Positions 1 through 11,071 of a DNA stretch of 64,000 nucleotides are shown here, in pieces; the stretch's first letter is position 1, and each line of letters starts with the position of its first letter. The DNA lies in NCBI GenBank assembly GCA_020137815.1, contig CM035351.1, positions 2,924,409 to 2,988,408 of the forward strand, read 5' to 3'. The notes under the pieces were generated by a model. It ran no database searches, was not told the DNA's origin, and saw only the letters and a list, made by a program, of their open reading frames with translations. Position numbers and translations under genes: made by a program. Source of the DNA: Hormiphora californensis (lineage: Eukaryota > Ctenophora > Tentaculata > Cydippida > Pleurobrachiidae).

Positions 1-1
1 G

Positions 2-923
2 GGCAAATCCATTGAAATTGTGAAATGTACTAAAATCAATGAGCTAATGATTGATGAGAATAGGATACCAGAAGAATGTAAAGTGTCCAAAATATCAGAT
101 CTCGATCACAGTGTTGGTGATGAACCTCAGGCCGCTGAAAATACGAATGTAAAAGAAAAGGAAGAAGGAAATGTACCTACTACGGCTGAAACCCCTGCAA
201 AAGAAGATAATCCGGAAAAAGTACCATCATCATCTAAGCCGACATCAGATAAACCAACGTCTTCAGATCCTCCTCCTAAGGAAGCCCCTAAACCAGCACG
301 CCCTGACAAGTTACCTGATCTCCCCGCCGATTTGACGCCTCTGTTTAATCGGTGTACAACAATGACATCACGAGTTCTTGGTTTACTGAAGGAGAAAGTT
401 ACTGAAGACCTTAAGAAGAACAAGGAATCCAATAACAAAGAGAGGATCCGAGACCTACGGTCCTTGCTGTGGAAGGTGTGTGATTGTGAGCAGATGGGTG
501 CCGAGAAGGTTAAACAACTGGAGGGGAAATCATCGTACGAGCTCCAGCAGATGCGAGAACAGAAGAAGTATGGGAACAGGAGCAAGGGGAAGAAGAACAG
601 CAAGTGGAAGAAAAAGAGGGGATTCGACATTCGTGATGCACGTCAGTTTGCACGTGGGTTGGTGTTTGGGATAATAGACAAGGCTGTACGGCAGTTCATG
701 TACTGAGGAGGAAGAGAAAAAGGCACGGTTAGAACAAGTGAAGGGATTTGTTGATGATATTATCACCCACTCTCTCAGTAAGCTGATCCTTGAGAGACAG
801 CACAATCTGTCCAGTGTGGAGGCTGATCTGCTTCTAGCTATGCAGGAGGATGAGGAGGAGGAGGATGTTGTGAAAACTACACTTCTAAACGATTCTATCA
901 AAATCGAGCCTCGAGATAACTGA
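2..923 (+). CDS. Unrecognised charged protein, 3' part of gene, with one +1 frame break
   Basis: The reading frame is open from the left edge of the window, so the gene is 5'-partial. The first part, to the stop at 704-706, is acidic and Pro/Ser-rich (about residues 40-100), then helical and basic with a Lys/Arg-rich patch around KYGNRSKGKKNSKWKKKRG. The next frame (+1) carries on after about position 675-704 with TEEEEKKARLEQVKGFVDD, a helical stretch and an acidic tail (EDEEEE) ending at 921-923. Both halves look like coding sequence of one helical, nuclear-type protein, so I join them by skipping one base. I recognise no family. It could also be two exons with a missed splice, but no good donor/acceptor pair is visible. 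It lies 146 nt upstream of HAUS1 on the same strand. Confidence 0.5.
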
Positions 924-1060
924 ACTTTTTAATAGAACTACATAATTTATTATCAAATTGAATCTTTTTAATTCACCTACAATTTATTTCTATGTTTTAA
1001 TTAAGTACCGAGTTTGAATTTGTGTTTCCTTCTGATTAGTCTCTCTCTTCCATAAACTAT

Positions 1061-1069
1061 CTGTTCAGG
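1061..1069 (+). promoter_or_regulatory. Putative trans-splice acceptor of HAUS1
   Basis: A pyrimidine-rich tract (ctctctcttcc further upstream) ends in ctgttcag, with AG at 1067-1068. The HAUS1 ATG starts one base later. Only 146 nt separate it from the previous stop codon. Confidence 0.55.
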
Positions 1070-4000
1070 ATGACCGACACTAAGGGTGAGAAAGTGAAGG
1101 AGATTAAGGAATGGCTTGCAACTCACAACCTTGAAGAAGAGCAGTTTGAAATAACAGACTTTACTGTTGACTATCTCTACAACTTGTGCCAGGTAAGTTT
1201 GTAAATGAATCTTTAATATAACTGGACAGTGGACATGAAAGATCCACCAATTGTGAGGTAGAAAAGTATGATAATTTACCGTTCTGTAATTTATTAGGTC
1301 AACAGACAAAAGGATGCTCACTCTGGAATAAAATTAAAAGTTGACGAAGCTAGAGCAAAGCAGTTCAAGTCGGAAACCGAAGAAATTAACCAACGCTTAG
1401 ATTTTATAGGTACAATGTTTTAATTAGTGACGATATTTTCACTATAATGCTGATAAATAACTATGTCATGGTTTTATATGAACTGGCGGTTCAAGGTCCG
1501 AGTATAGTATAGCTTCGTCATGGTCTTCATACGGAAATAATTGTCCACTATAACGTTTTTCATTTCTTTTGTTTCCTTACTCAGACCCATTCAAACAGGG
1601 CTAAAGGAAGATCAGTTGCAATCCCGTGAACAGTTGAAAGAGTTGGCAGAGGCTGGTAACACCCTTCAGCTTTCTAATCCTCGTCTGGAAAACTACCTGG
1701 TATGAATTTCACTTTATCAAACTCTGTTTCGCTAGTAAAAAATAGTTTGATACTGAGGAGAGCTGAGTTATGAGTATTTAATATTTATGGATGTGTTACC
1801 ACAATCTGAAATATCTCCCAGGTGTGTCTGTCTGACCGGTGTGAGGAGCATGATAGGGTTGAAGAGAAAGTAAAGGAGTTGGAGAGTACACTACAAGATA
1901 TTACTACCAAGCTGGAGCATATTACTACCATCACGACCACTCTCCAGCAGGAGCTGGGCAACAAGGGCAAATCAGAGTAAGATCCCCACCTACCCGATTT
2001 GGTTATAAGTTATGACATTACCTAGTAAATGGGTGACTTTGTAACTACCTACCCGATATTATTGGACACAATTGGTCTGTTCTTTTCGCATGAACTAGTT
2101 AATAGTTTTGCTATTTGTTTAGGGAGACGGACTTGTTGGTCGAGATAGAGACAGCCAAAGCCCAAGCTCAACATTTCGCTGATTCAACTAAAGAGTACAA
2201 GAAACAACTCAGCATGAGTGGGGTGAAAAAGGTAACATTTGTAGGAGTTATAACTTATATCTTGTTATATGAGGGGCATGGGGAGAGTTGGACCGAGCAA
2301 AGAGTCTATATTTTCAGTATTTTCAGTAGTTTCAAACTTTTCAACACTACTTTAAACAAATTAATTTGAGGATCCGTTTTGCTGCCCCTCGCTAATCCTT
2401 CTGAGACTTCTGTTTATCCCTCTCCTTAAAGAAAAGACAAGAGAAGACGTGTCTGGTTTTTCTAAGTAAACAGATCTCAGAGGACCTCGTTGGGTTATAA
2501 CCAAGGACGCCAAGACTTGCAAGGAACGGTTCCTCGCGCCTCTATTTACAGGACAGGATGTCGGGTGTGGCTACCCATGATGTTATAATGTGCAGGAACG
2601 ATATGGAGGGTAAGTTGCTCGCCACGAGCTACTCTGATAGATGTAAGGGTGCCAGTATTTTGCAGAGCATTAAGGATGATGCAGTGGAGCCTCCAAGTGG
2701 AGCCTCCAAAGCGGTTTTATGGACGATGGTCAAGGAACTATATGGATTGTTACCAGAAACACGACGCATCTCTACCCACTCATCTGAATCTGTGACATCA
2801 TTCACAGCTGAAGACTTGAGAGATACACTGGATAAGCTGAAAGAGGATCTTCTGAGCACACTACCGGATCTGGTTGCCCCCAAGGTTAGCAAGATCTTAG
2901 CTCCTGGCAGTGACCAATTGGCAATTCATGCTGTGAATCGCACTGGCTCAGCACAGGAAACTGTGACCCCTGTGACTCCAATTAAGAGGTATCTGACTAT
3001 CAAGGATAAAGGTGAGGAAGGACCTATGTGTGAGAAGAAGTGGACTACTGTCGTGAAGACAAAGGTGGAGAAAGCATTGAATAAGATTCCAGTCCTAGAT
3101 CTTTCAGTCACCAAGAGGAGGACAAATCTTATGTTTGAGACCGATGAACAGTTGGAACAGGCGAAAGAAGTTCTTTCACCATTCCTTGATGTTTCTCCCG
3201 TAGTGGAGAAGGAGAAGAAAAGAGATCCTCGCATCATGATCAATGATCTTGACCAAGACCTGCTGGAAAAAGATCGCCTTCTGTCAGAGATTGTCAGTGA
3301 TAAGAATGAGTCTGTGAAGAGACTAGTTGAGGAGGGTCACCTGGTGAAGGTGGTCCATGTAAACAAAACAGGAAGATATGCAGTGTTCCAGGTCTCTCCA
3401 GAAGTGAGGAAGGCGATATCAGAAAGGAAGGACAAGCTATTCTTGAAACTTCGACAGCATTCAGTGAGGAACAGGTTTTATGTCACGCAGTGTTTTCACT
3501 GCCAGCGCTTTGGCCATGTAGCAGGATCCATCTACTGCCCAAACAAGGATAAATCTCCGGTTTGTGCCTTCTGTACGGGAGATCATGACACTAGGAGTTG
3601 CCATGCCAAGAAGGAAAATGTAGTGAGCAGGATGAAATGTGTCAACTGTGATCATGGAGGAAGCAGAGAGGACAAGCGCCATGCTCAAAGTCACCCAGCC
3701 TCCAGCAGTATGTGTCCATTCTATGTAAATGCTAAAGGAAGACTCATGGAGAGTACCAGTGGAGTAACGAAGCAGGAAAAAAACGTGTACCTGACGAGGG
3801 CATGGGAGGATCTGAGAGGAAAACGTCTTGGAGGATTGGCACACTAAACGTCCACTCAGTTATGAATAAGACGTCAGGTGTAATTACACACCTGGAGGAA
3901 AAAGGATGCGACATCTGCTTGGTACAGGAGACTTATCTGAAACAGAGTGACACAGCTAAACTTCAGGAGATCAGAGACTATGGTTGGAATATCTTCTCCT

Positions 4001-7000
4001 CGCCTAGAGCGGAACGTTCAGGAGGTGGGATTGGAATCTTGTACAGGGATGGTGTCAAGTTGAAATACACTCCGGTAAAAGCCAAGTTTAAATCGTTTCA
4101 AGTCCAGGAAGCCCTTATTGGAGGAGGAAAAGACGTGACGAGGCTGTGCAATATCTATAGACCGCCGTATACTGGCAAGGCACGGTTTACGGAAGCCCAG
4201 TTCTTGGATGAGTTTACTGATTATTTGTCAGAGTTGGTCTGCAAAACGGGGAACCCTATCCTGATGGGGGACTTTAACTTCCAGGTTCAAGATACTCAGA
4301 ACTTCTATGCGAAGAAGTTACTTGGACTGCTTGACTCTCTTGGATTTGATCAGCGGGTCCCACTACAACCTACTCATGTTCGTGGTGGTACTTTGGATCT
4401 GCTTCTCTGCCAAAAAGACAGATATTCTAAGGTTCAATCAGTTGAAGTATTTCCTGAAGGAACGACCTCTGATCATTTTCTTATATTGGCGGAGCTGTGT
4501 ATTGAAACTGTAGCAAGTGAATACAAGACTCGTGAAAAAGTGGACATGTACAGAGATTTCAAGGCTGTTGATATTGAAATACTTCGATGTGCTTTTAGGA
4601 GTGTGGATTGGAGTGAAGCGATGGAATCTGGATCAGCTGAGGAGGTTTTGTGTATTTATATGAGGAAACTTGAGGAACTTGTGGATAGGACTGTCCCGTT
4701 GAAGAGGAGAAAGAAGAGAGGAGCTAAGCTGAGGCCATGGAGAGATAATCCAGAGGTGCGTCAAGTTCTTCGTCAGCGGCGGAATGCTGAGCGAGCCTGG
4801 GAGAACAATAAAACCAGCGTCACGAAGAAGCAGTTCAATGAACTCAAGAGGCAGTTTGGGCGTGTTGACAAGGAAGCGAGGATGAACTACGTCAAGGAAG
4901 ACTTGGAGGAGTCCAGAGATGACCCCAAAGCACTTCAAAGGAAATTGAACCGTCTACTTGGTAATACTGAGACCTTTATGCCTGAAACCACAGATAAGCG
5001 GAGGTTAGCGGATGACTTTGCGGACTTCTTTGTTGGAAAAGTTGATAAGATCCGGTCTACTGTTATTGGAGAGAAGAATCTGAGGACTAAGAGGAACCCT
5101 ATTCATCAGACACCCGTCTGTTGTTTTGAGGAATTTGAGGAAGTTTCCCCAGAGAAACTAAAGAGGATAATCAAAGACATGCCAGACAAGACATGTGATC
5201 TTGACCCTATACCGACTTGGTTAGTGAAGGGGTGTATGCATGAGCTAGCTCCGGTCTTGTGCAGGTTTATTAACCTATCTCTTGGATGTTCCAGTGTTCC
5301 TGAACTTCTCCAGCAAGCTTTGGTGTTTCCAACGATTAAGAACCCTTATGGCGATAAGGACACTTTGACCAATTATCGGCCAGTCTCCAACCTATCTTTT
5401 TTCTCCAAGCTTCTTGAAAAGATAGTTCTAGAGCAGCTCAACTCGTATCTTAATGAGAACGAGTTACTAAATAAGCATCAATCAGGTTACAGGGTGAATC
5501 ATAGCTGTGAAACCCTACTGATGGGTATGTTTGATGATCTCCTTCGGGATATGGATGAAGGAAAGGTCGCAGGCCTCTTTCTATTAGATATGAGCGCCGC
5601 TTTTGACACAGTGGACCATGGAAAGCTGCTAGAAGTTCTTGAAGAACGGTTTGGAGTGAGGGGTTCTGTCTTGGATTGGTTCGCCAACTATCTACAAATG
5701 AGGACTTATCGGGTAAACGTGGAAGGGGAACTTTCGAGGATTGTCTCTCTGATTTGTGGAGTTCCGCAAGGTTCACTGCTTGGACCTGTGTTGTTTTTAC
5801 TGTATGTGGAGGAATTGCAAGATTTGGTCAAACCGTATGGCTTAAGGATTAAACTTTATGCGGATGACTCGCAATTGTACATCAGCTTTGTTCCAACTGA
5901 TGAGGAAAACTGGAAACTGGCAAAGGAGAGGACTGAGGAATGCTTGACAAGTGTGAAAGAGTGGATGAGTGAGCACTGGCTAAAGTGCAATGAGGCAAAG
6001 ACTGAATTCCTGCTGTTAGGCAAAAACAGCGCCCTGGATAAGATGGTCTATCAGCCCACTGTGGACTTTGGTGGAGTGGAGATAAGCCCAGTGGACTTTA
6101 CGGGGAGTACAGGGAAAACACTAGGAGTGTTCCTTGATGGCAACCTCTCTATGGAGAGGCAAATCAACAGTGTTAAGAGGCAATGTGGTTTGTTGTTGAA
6201 GAATCTATGGCAGGTAAACCGGTGTCTAGATAGATCGACGAAGATACTCCTTGTTAAGCAGCTCATCATTTCAAGACTGGATTATTGTAATATCCTTTAC
6301 CATGGCGTACCTAAGAAGCTTCTCAACAGCCTTCAGAGAGTCTTGAACTCGTGTGTCAGATTTGTTTATGGCCTACACGGTCACCAAGACACCTACATGC
6401 CATACTTGAAAGAATTGCATGTTCTTCCTGTGGAACAACGAGTCACGTTCAAAGCATGCCTTATGGCGTACAAGATTGTACATGGATTGGCCCCTGACTA
6501 CCTGCAAGATCAGGTCCCTGTTGATGATGGACTTCATGTGATCCGGGCTACTAGAGGAAATGCTTGGCCTGATGGCCTCAAGCTGAAGTACCCTAAGCTA
6601 TCAAGTGTCAACGCGACTTCCAAGTTGAGAAGAAGACGTCCGTCGGTTTACCTGCCTGAAGTCTGGAATAGGCTTCCACTTGATCTGAGAGCTGTTGAGT
6701 CTGTGGAATCTTTCAAGTCTAAGCTCAAGACTAGTCTTTTCACTGATGCTTTTGGTGAGACTGGACTGTCCTCTTAACACTCTCCTTCTTGCTGAGGTAT
6801 GTGCTCTAGCTGGTACCCGTTTTTAATTATTTTTCTGTATTTAAGCTCGTGGCGAGCAGAAGTGTGAAGCATAGATTGGGGTTTTTCATAGCACGAGTGT
6901 TTTTCTGTGTTCCAATATACGGACTTTTATATCAATTTTTAGAGTTCCAGGACTCTAACTCAGTCTGTTATGTAATCAGTCACCGATAGTTATGTGAGCC

Positions 7001-7454
7001 GATAGTAATGTGAGCCGGTGTAATTTTTCTTTATTATTTTTTGTTCTATTAGGGATAAGTTGGCGAGGTTTTACCAGTATATTAACCGTTCAGATCATCC
7101 TTCAGTGACAGCAGCAGTTTCGCTGCTCTGTCCCTGTCGGATATGGGCGGAATATAAACTTAGTTATTATTATTATTATTATTATTATTATGTTCTTCTG
7201 TGAATCCCGGAAGGTTCTATATTAGTCTCCATGAGTTAATCTCCTCTCCCCTTCTCCAGGAGTACACCCACGAGCACCTTGAGAAGATGGCAGGACGTGT
7301 GACGTCACTAAAAACTCAGATAGAGGAAAGTAAGGAGAGGATCAGTCAGTTCAAATCTGTACCTCCCAGCATCCCTCTTGCAAAGGAGAAAATCCGGGAG
7401 GTCCAGACAGAGATCATTGCAATTGAGCAGGAGTTCCCTGAGCTTTGTTTGTGA
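1070..7454 (+). CDS. HAUS1: HAUS augmin-like complex subunit 1
   Basis: HAUS1 is a coiled-coil subunit of the augmin complex, which recruits gamma-tubulin to spindle microtubules. Proposed exons: 1070-1192, 1298-1409, 1599-1699, 1822-1976, 2123-2231, 7260-7454. Phases agree at every junction and give 264 residues; human HAUS1 is 278. The start MTDTKGEKVKEIKEWL, the central heptad-rich segment and the C-terminal REVQTEIIAIEQEF match the family in order and spacing. Exon 3 must use the acceptor at 1597-1598, because an upstream AG would bring in a stop. The last intron (2232-7259) is about 5 kb because a two-ORF LINE has inserted into it; the other introns are about 105-190 nt. The identification rests on remembered family similarity, the exon model on the sequence. 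Confidence 0.85.
2558..3847 (+). CDS. LINE ORF1 nucleic-acid-binding protein
   Basis: This 429-residue protein is the ORF1 product of the LINE and probably binds its RNA. The N-terminal third is low in recognisable motifs. The middle (about residues 150-300) contains an RRM-like basic segment with VTKRRTNLMFETDEQL. The C-terminal third holds zinc-knuckle-like cysteine/histidine clusters: CFHCQRFGHVAGSIYC, CAFCTGDHDTRSC and CVNCDHGG. This layout is usual for ORF1 of I/Jockey/CR1-type elements. Its end overlaps the ORF2 start by 46 nt in another frame, so ORF2 is probably translated by reinitiation or ribosomal shunting. The frame is undamaged. Confidence 0.8.
   Translation: MSGVATHDVIMCRNDMEGKLLATSYSDRCKGASILQSIKDDAVEPPSGASKAVLWTMVKELYGLLPETRRISTHSSESVTSFTAEDLRDTLDKLKEDLLSTLPDLVAPKVSKILAPGSDQLAIHAVNRTGSAQETVTPVTPIKRYLTIKDKGEEGPMCEKKWTTVVKTKVEKALNKIPVLDLSVTKRRTNLMFETDEQLEQAKEVLSPFLDVSPVVEKEKKRDPRIMINDLDQDLLEKDRLLSEIVSDKNESVKRLVEEGHLVKVVHVNKTGRYAVFQVSPEVRKAISERKDKLFLKLRQHSVRNRFYVTQCFHCQRFGHVAGSIYCPNKDKSPVCAFCTGDHDTRSCHAKKENVVSRMKCVNCDHGGSREDKRHAQSHPASSSMCPFYVNAKGRLMESTSGVTKQEKNVYLTRAWEDLRGKRLGGLAH
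3802..6777 (+). CDS. LINE ORF2: apurinic endonuclease and reverse transcriptase
   Basis: This is a 991-residue polyprotein with no internal stop. Residues about 10-230 form the endonuclease/exonuclease/phosphatase fold (TLNVHSV, VQETYL, GIGILYR, MGDFNF, SDHFLI), which nicks target DNA. Residues about 440-720 are the reverse transcriptase: NYRPVSNLSF, QSGYR, LDMSAAFDTVDH, GVPQGSLLGPVLF and the catalytic YADDSQLY. The C-terminal part ends in the WNRLPLDLRAVESVESFK motif common to CR1/L2/Rex-type elements. All catalytic signatures are present, so the copy could be active. The start ATG at 3802 lies inside the ORF1 end. Confidence 0.92.
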   Translation: MGGSERKTSWRIGTLNVHSVMNKTSGVITHLEEKGCDICLVQETYLKQSDTAKLQEIRDYGWNIFSSPRAERSGGGIGILYRDGVKLKYTPVKAKFKSFQVQEALIGGGKDVTRLCNIYRPPYTGKARFTEAQFLDEFTDYLSELVCKTGNPILMGDFNFQVQDTQNFYAKKLLGLLDSLGFDQRVPLQPTHVRGGTLDLLLCQKDRYSKVQSVEVFPEGTTSDHFLILAELCIETVASEYKTREKVDMYRDFKAVDIEILRCAFRSVDWSEAMESGSAEEVLCIYMRKLEELVDRTVPLKRRKKRGAKLRPWRDNPEVRQVLRQRRNAERAWENNKTSVTKKQFNELKRQFGRVDKEARMNYVKEDLEESRDDPKALQRKLNRLLGNTETFMPETTDKRRLADDFADFFVGKVDKIRSTVIGEKNLRTKRNPIHQTPVCCFEEFEEVSPEKLKRIIKDMPDKTCDLDPIPTWLVKGCMHELAPVLCRFINLSLGCSSVPELLQQALVFPTIKNPYGDKDTLTNYRPVSNLSFFSKLLEKIVLEQLNSYLNENELLNKHQSGYRVNHSCETLLMGMFDDLLRDMDEGKVAGLFLLDMSAAFDTVDHGKLLEVLEERFGVRGSVLDWFANYLQMRTYRVNVEGELSRIVSLICGVPQGSLLGPVLFLLYVEELQDLVKPYGLRIKLYADDSQLYISFVPTDEENWKLAKERTEECLTSVKEWMSEHWLKCNEAKTEFLLLGKNSALDKMVYQPTVDFGGVEISPVDFTGSTGKTLGVFLDGNLSMERQINSVKRQCGLLLKNLWQVNRCLDRSTKILLVKQLIISRLDYCNILYHGVPKKLLNSLQRVLNSCVRFVYGLHGHQDTYMPYLKELHVLPVEQRVTFKACLMAYKIVHGLAPDYLQDQVPVDDGLHVIRATRGNAWPDGLKLKYPKLSSVNATSKLRRRRPSVYLPEVWNRLPLDLRAVESVESFKSKLKTSLFTDAFGETGLSS

Positions 7455-7621
7455 GGGAATTAGGACACTTTGTACATAGCATGACATTATTTGTATCTCC
7501 AGCTTTTTAGTAATTAATCTTATATTTCACATGACAGATCCGTATTAATTGTCTATAATGCTACTGACTACTGCATAGTGACTACAGACTAGTGACTAGT
7601 GACTGCTGTGTATTTTATAAC

Positions 7622-7643
7622 TGTACCACCACTGTACCAGGCT
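7622..7643 (+). promoter_or_regulatory. Putative trans-splice acceptor of PGS1
   Basis: The sequence ends ccaccactgtaccag with AG at 7639-7640, three bases before the ATG at 7644. The HAUS1 stop is only 189 nt upstream. Confidence 0.45.
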
Positions 7644-8877
7644 ATGATAACACTACAGAAGCTGCTGGGTGGCATAGCTGCTCAGGTCCGTGTTAGTGGA
7701 AGTGCAGTACAAGTCCTTGATTCACCCTCTCAATTTGCTGATACACTCCTAGAACTCAGCGCTTCCGCCTCCCAACGTGCCCGCATTTCATCTCTTTACT
7801 TTGGATCGGGTGAGACTGAGCAGCGAATAGCGGGTAATCTGACCAGTTCTGTAACGACTCGAGGATGTGATGTGAGTGTCCTATTGGATCACTGCCGGGG
7901 TCTCAGGAACGGTGCCCCATGCCTTATCCAGCCTCAGAATGGTAGCCCCAATTCACATGTTCAGGCCGCCACATGGGTTCAAGATCCACAACTACCGGGT
8001 TCCATCCTTGTTGGGTGAGCTACTCCGGGTTCACCATATGAAGTATTACCTGTTCGATGACACTGTCATATTGTCTGGAGCGAACCTGTCCGATCTGTAT
8101 TTCGGACCCCGGCAAGATCGATACATAACGGTCCAATCTCGGGAGTTGTGCGACTATCTGTGTGAGGTTCACCGTCAGTTTTGTCTTTATGCACCGGTGT
8201 GGAGTAGTAATTCCCTGTCCTGGAGCTGGAAGAAGGAGCTCGTGAAGGAGGCTGCACAAACAACCAGGACTGTTACAAGTTGTAACTTCCAAAAGAGTAA
8301 ACTTCAGATGGCCAAGGGTGACACTTCAGTTTTTCCAATGTTCCAGATACCCTTTTATAATATCCGACAAATTGACGAGGCCTTGGAGTTGATCTGCCTG
8401 AGAACAGGCGGAAAGGATATGACATTAGCATCGGGTTACTTTAACCCCTCCTCTCGGTTATCAAACAAACTTGGTGGGACAGAGGCTACTGTTGTCGTTC
8501 CTTCAAGTTCTGCTAATGGGTTCCATGGGGGACGTGGAGTGAAGGGTTTTGTCCCTGATTGGTATAATTCTATTGCGGTTAAATTTGACCAGTCCAGTCC
8601 TAAAGCTACGGTTCTCCAGTATGAGAGAGATGGATGGTCTTTTCATGGGAAGGGTCTATGGCACAATGATGTTAATATTTTGGGTTCCTCTAACTTCAAC
8701 AGGCGTGCTACTGCCAGGGACAATGAATTGTCATTTGCTCTGATAACAGAAAACGAAAACTTGAAGACCGCCCTCGAAAATGAGAGGGACAGATTGTTGT
8801 TTTATTCAACTCCGTTGATAAGAGAATATCGAACTGTTGTGAAACTAGGGTTACCTTTGATGTCTTCGATTTTGTAA
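7644..8877 (+). CDS. PGS1: Phosphatidylglycerophosphate synthase 1 (mitochondrial), one frame break
   Basis: PGS1 makes phosphatidylglycerol phosphate from CDP-diacylglycerol and glycerol-3-phosphate in mitochondria, the committed step to cardiolipin. It is a phospholipase-D-superfamily enzyme with two HKD motifs. The first is HHMKYYLFDD followed by ILSGANLSD; the second is FHGKGLWHND with ILGSSNFNRRA, and the terminal Asp is replaced, as it is in the human protein. No intron is seen. Frame 1 reads from ATG 7644 through VSVLLDHCRGLRN; the conserved continuation, LRMVAPIHMFRPPHGFK, is in the +1 frame, so one base near 7905-7912 (aacggtg) must be skipped. With that the protein is 410 residues, shorter than the human one at the N terminus. 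The Met at 7644 is the first in frame. Confidence 0.85.
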
Positions 8878-8934
8878 TATTGTTTGCTAGTTTTCTCCGT
8901 TTTTTTACATAAGACTCTCATTCTTGAACTTTGA

Positions 8935-10892
<1,958 letters not shown>

Positions 10893-11040
10893 ATGAGATA
10901 CAGATAGAGAGGGAAATAGGACTTCCTTTATTTTAATTTGAAAAGCGAACTTTTTATTTTTAAATGTCATAGCTTTCTGCTTCTATTTTAGAACGAACTG
11001 CGTTTATTCTACAGAGTGTGAAAATGAGTAAAAATACAAT

Positions 11041-11071
11041 TCTCCCTCCCCTCTTTAGAATGTAACTTGTA
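11041..11071 (+). promoter_or_regulatory. Putative trans-splice acceptor plus start-stop uORF
   Basis: The tract ctccctcccctctttag has AG at 11057-11058, followed at once by aATGTAA, a start-stop minimal uORF (11060-11065). The main ATG is at 11072. The TGS1 stop is 179 nt upstream. Confidence 0.55.

Larger units (their letters stand above)
2380..7192 (+). mobile_element. Full-length-looking non-LTR retrotransposon (CR1/L2/Jockey-like LINE)
   Basis: This is an autonomous LINE in sense orientation inside the last intron of HAUS1. It has two long uninterrupted ORFs: ORF1 with zinc knuckles, and ORF2 with endonuclease plus reverse transcriptase. The 3' end is a hairpin-like segment (7100-7130) followed by a run of ATT triplets (about 7162-7192), typical of LINE tails. 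The 5' boundary is approximate. I could not find a convincing target-site duplication; a shared cttctgt near 2405 and 7195 is too short. Intact ORFs suggest recent insertion. Confidence 0.85.

Noticed and set aside
127-630. 167-residue minus-strand frame opposite the first gene
   Set aside because: Low-complexity Ser/Phe-rich shadow of the basic/acidic + strand protein, with no independent support.
2115-2369. HAUS1 ending after exon 5 (stop in intron)
   Set aside because: A consensus donor at 2232 and the conserved C-terminal coiled coil at 7260-7454, in phase, support splicing across the LINE.
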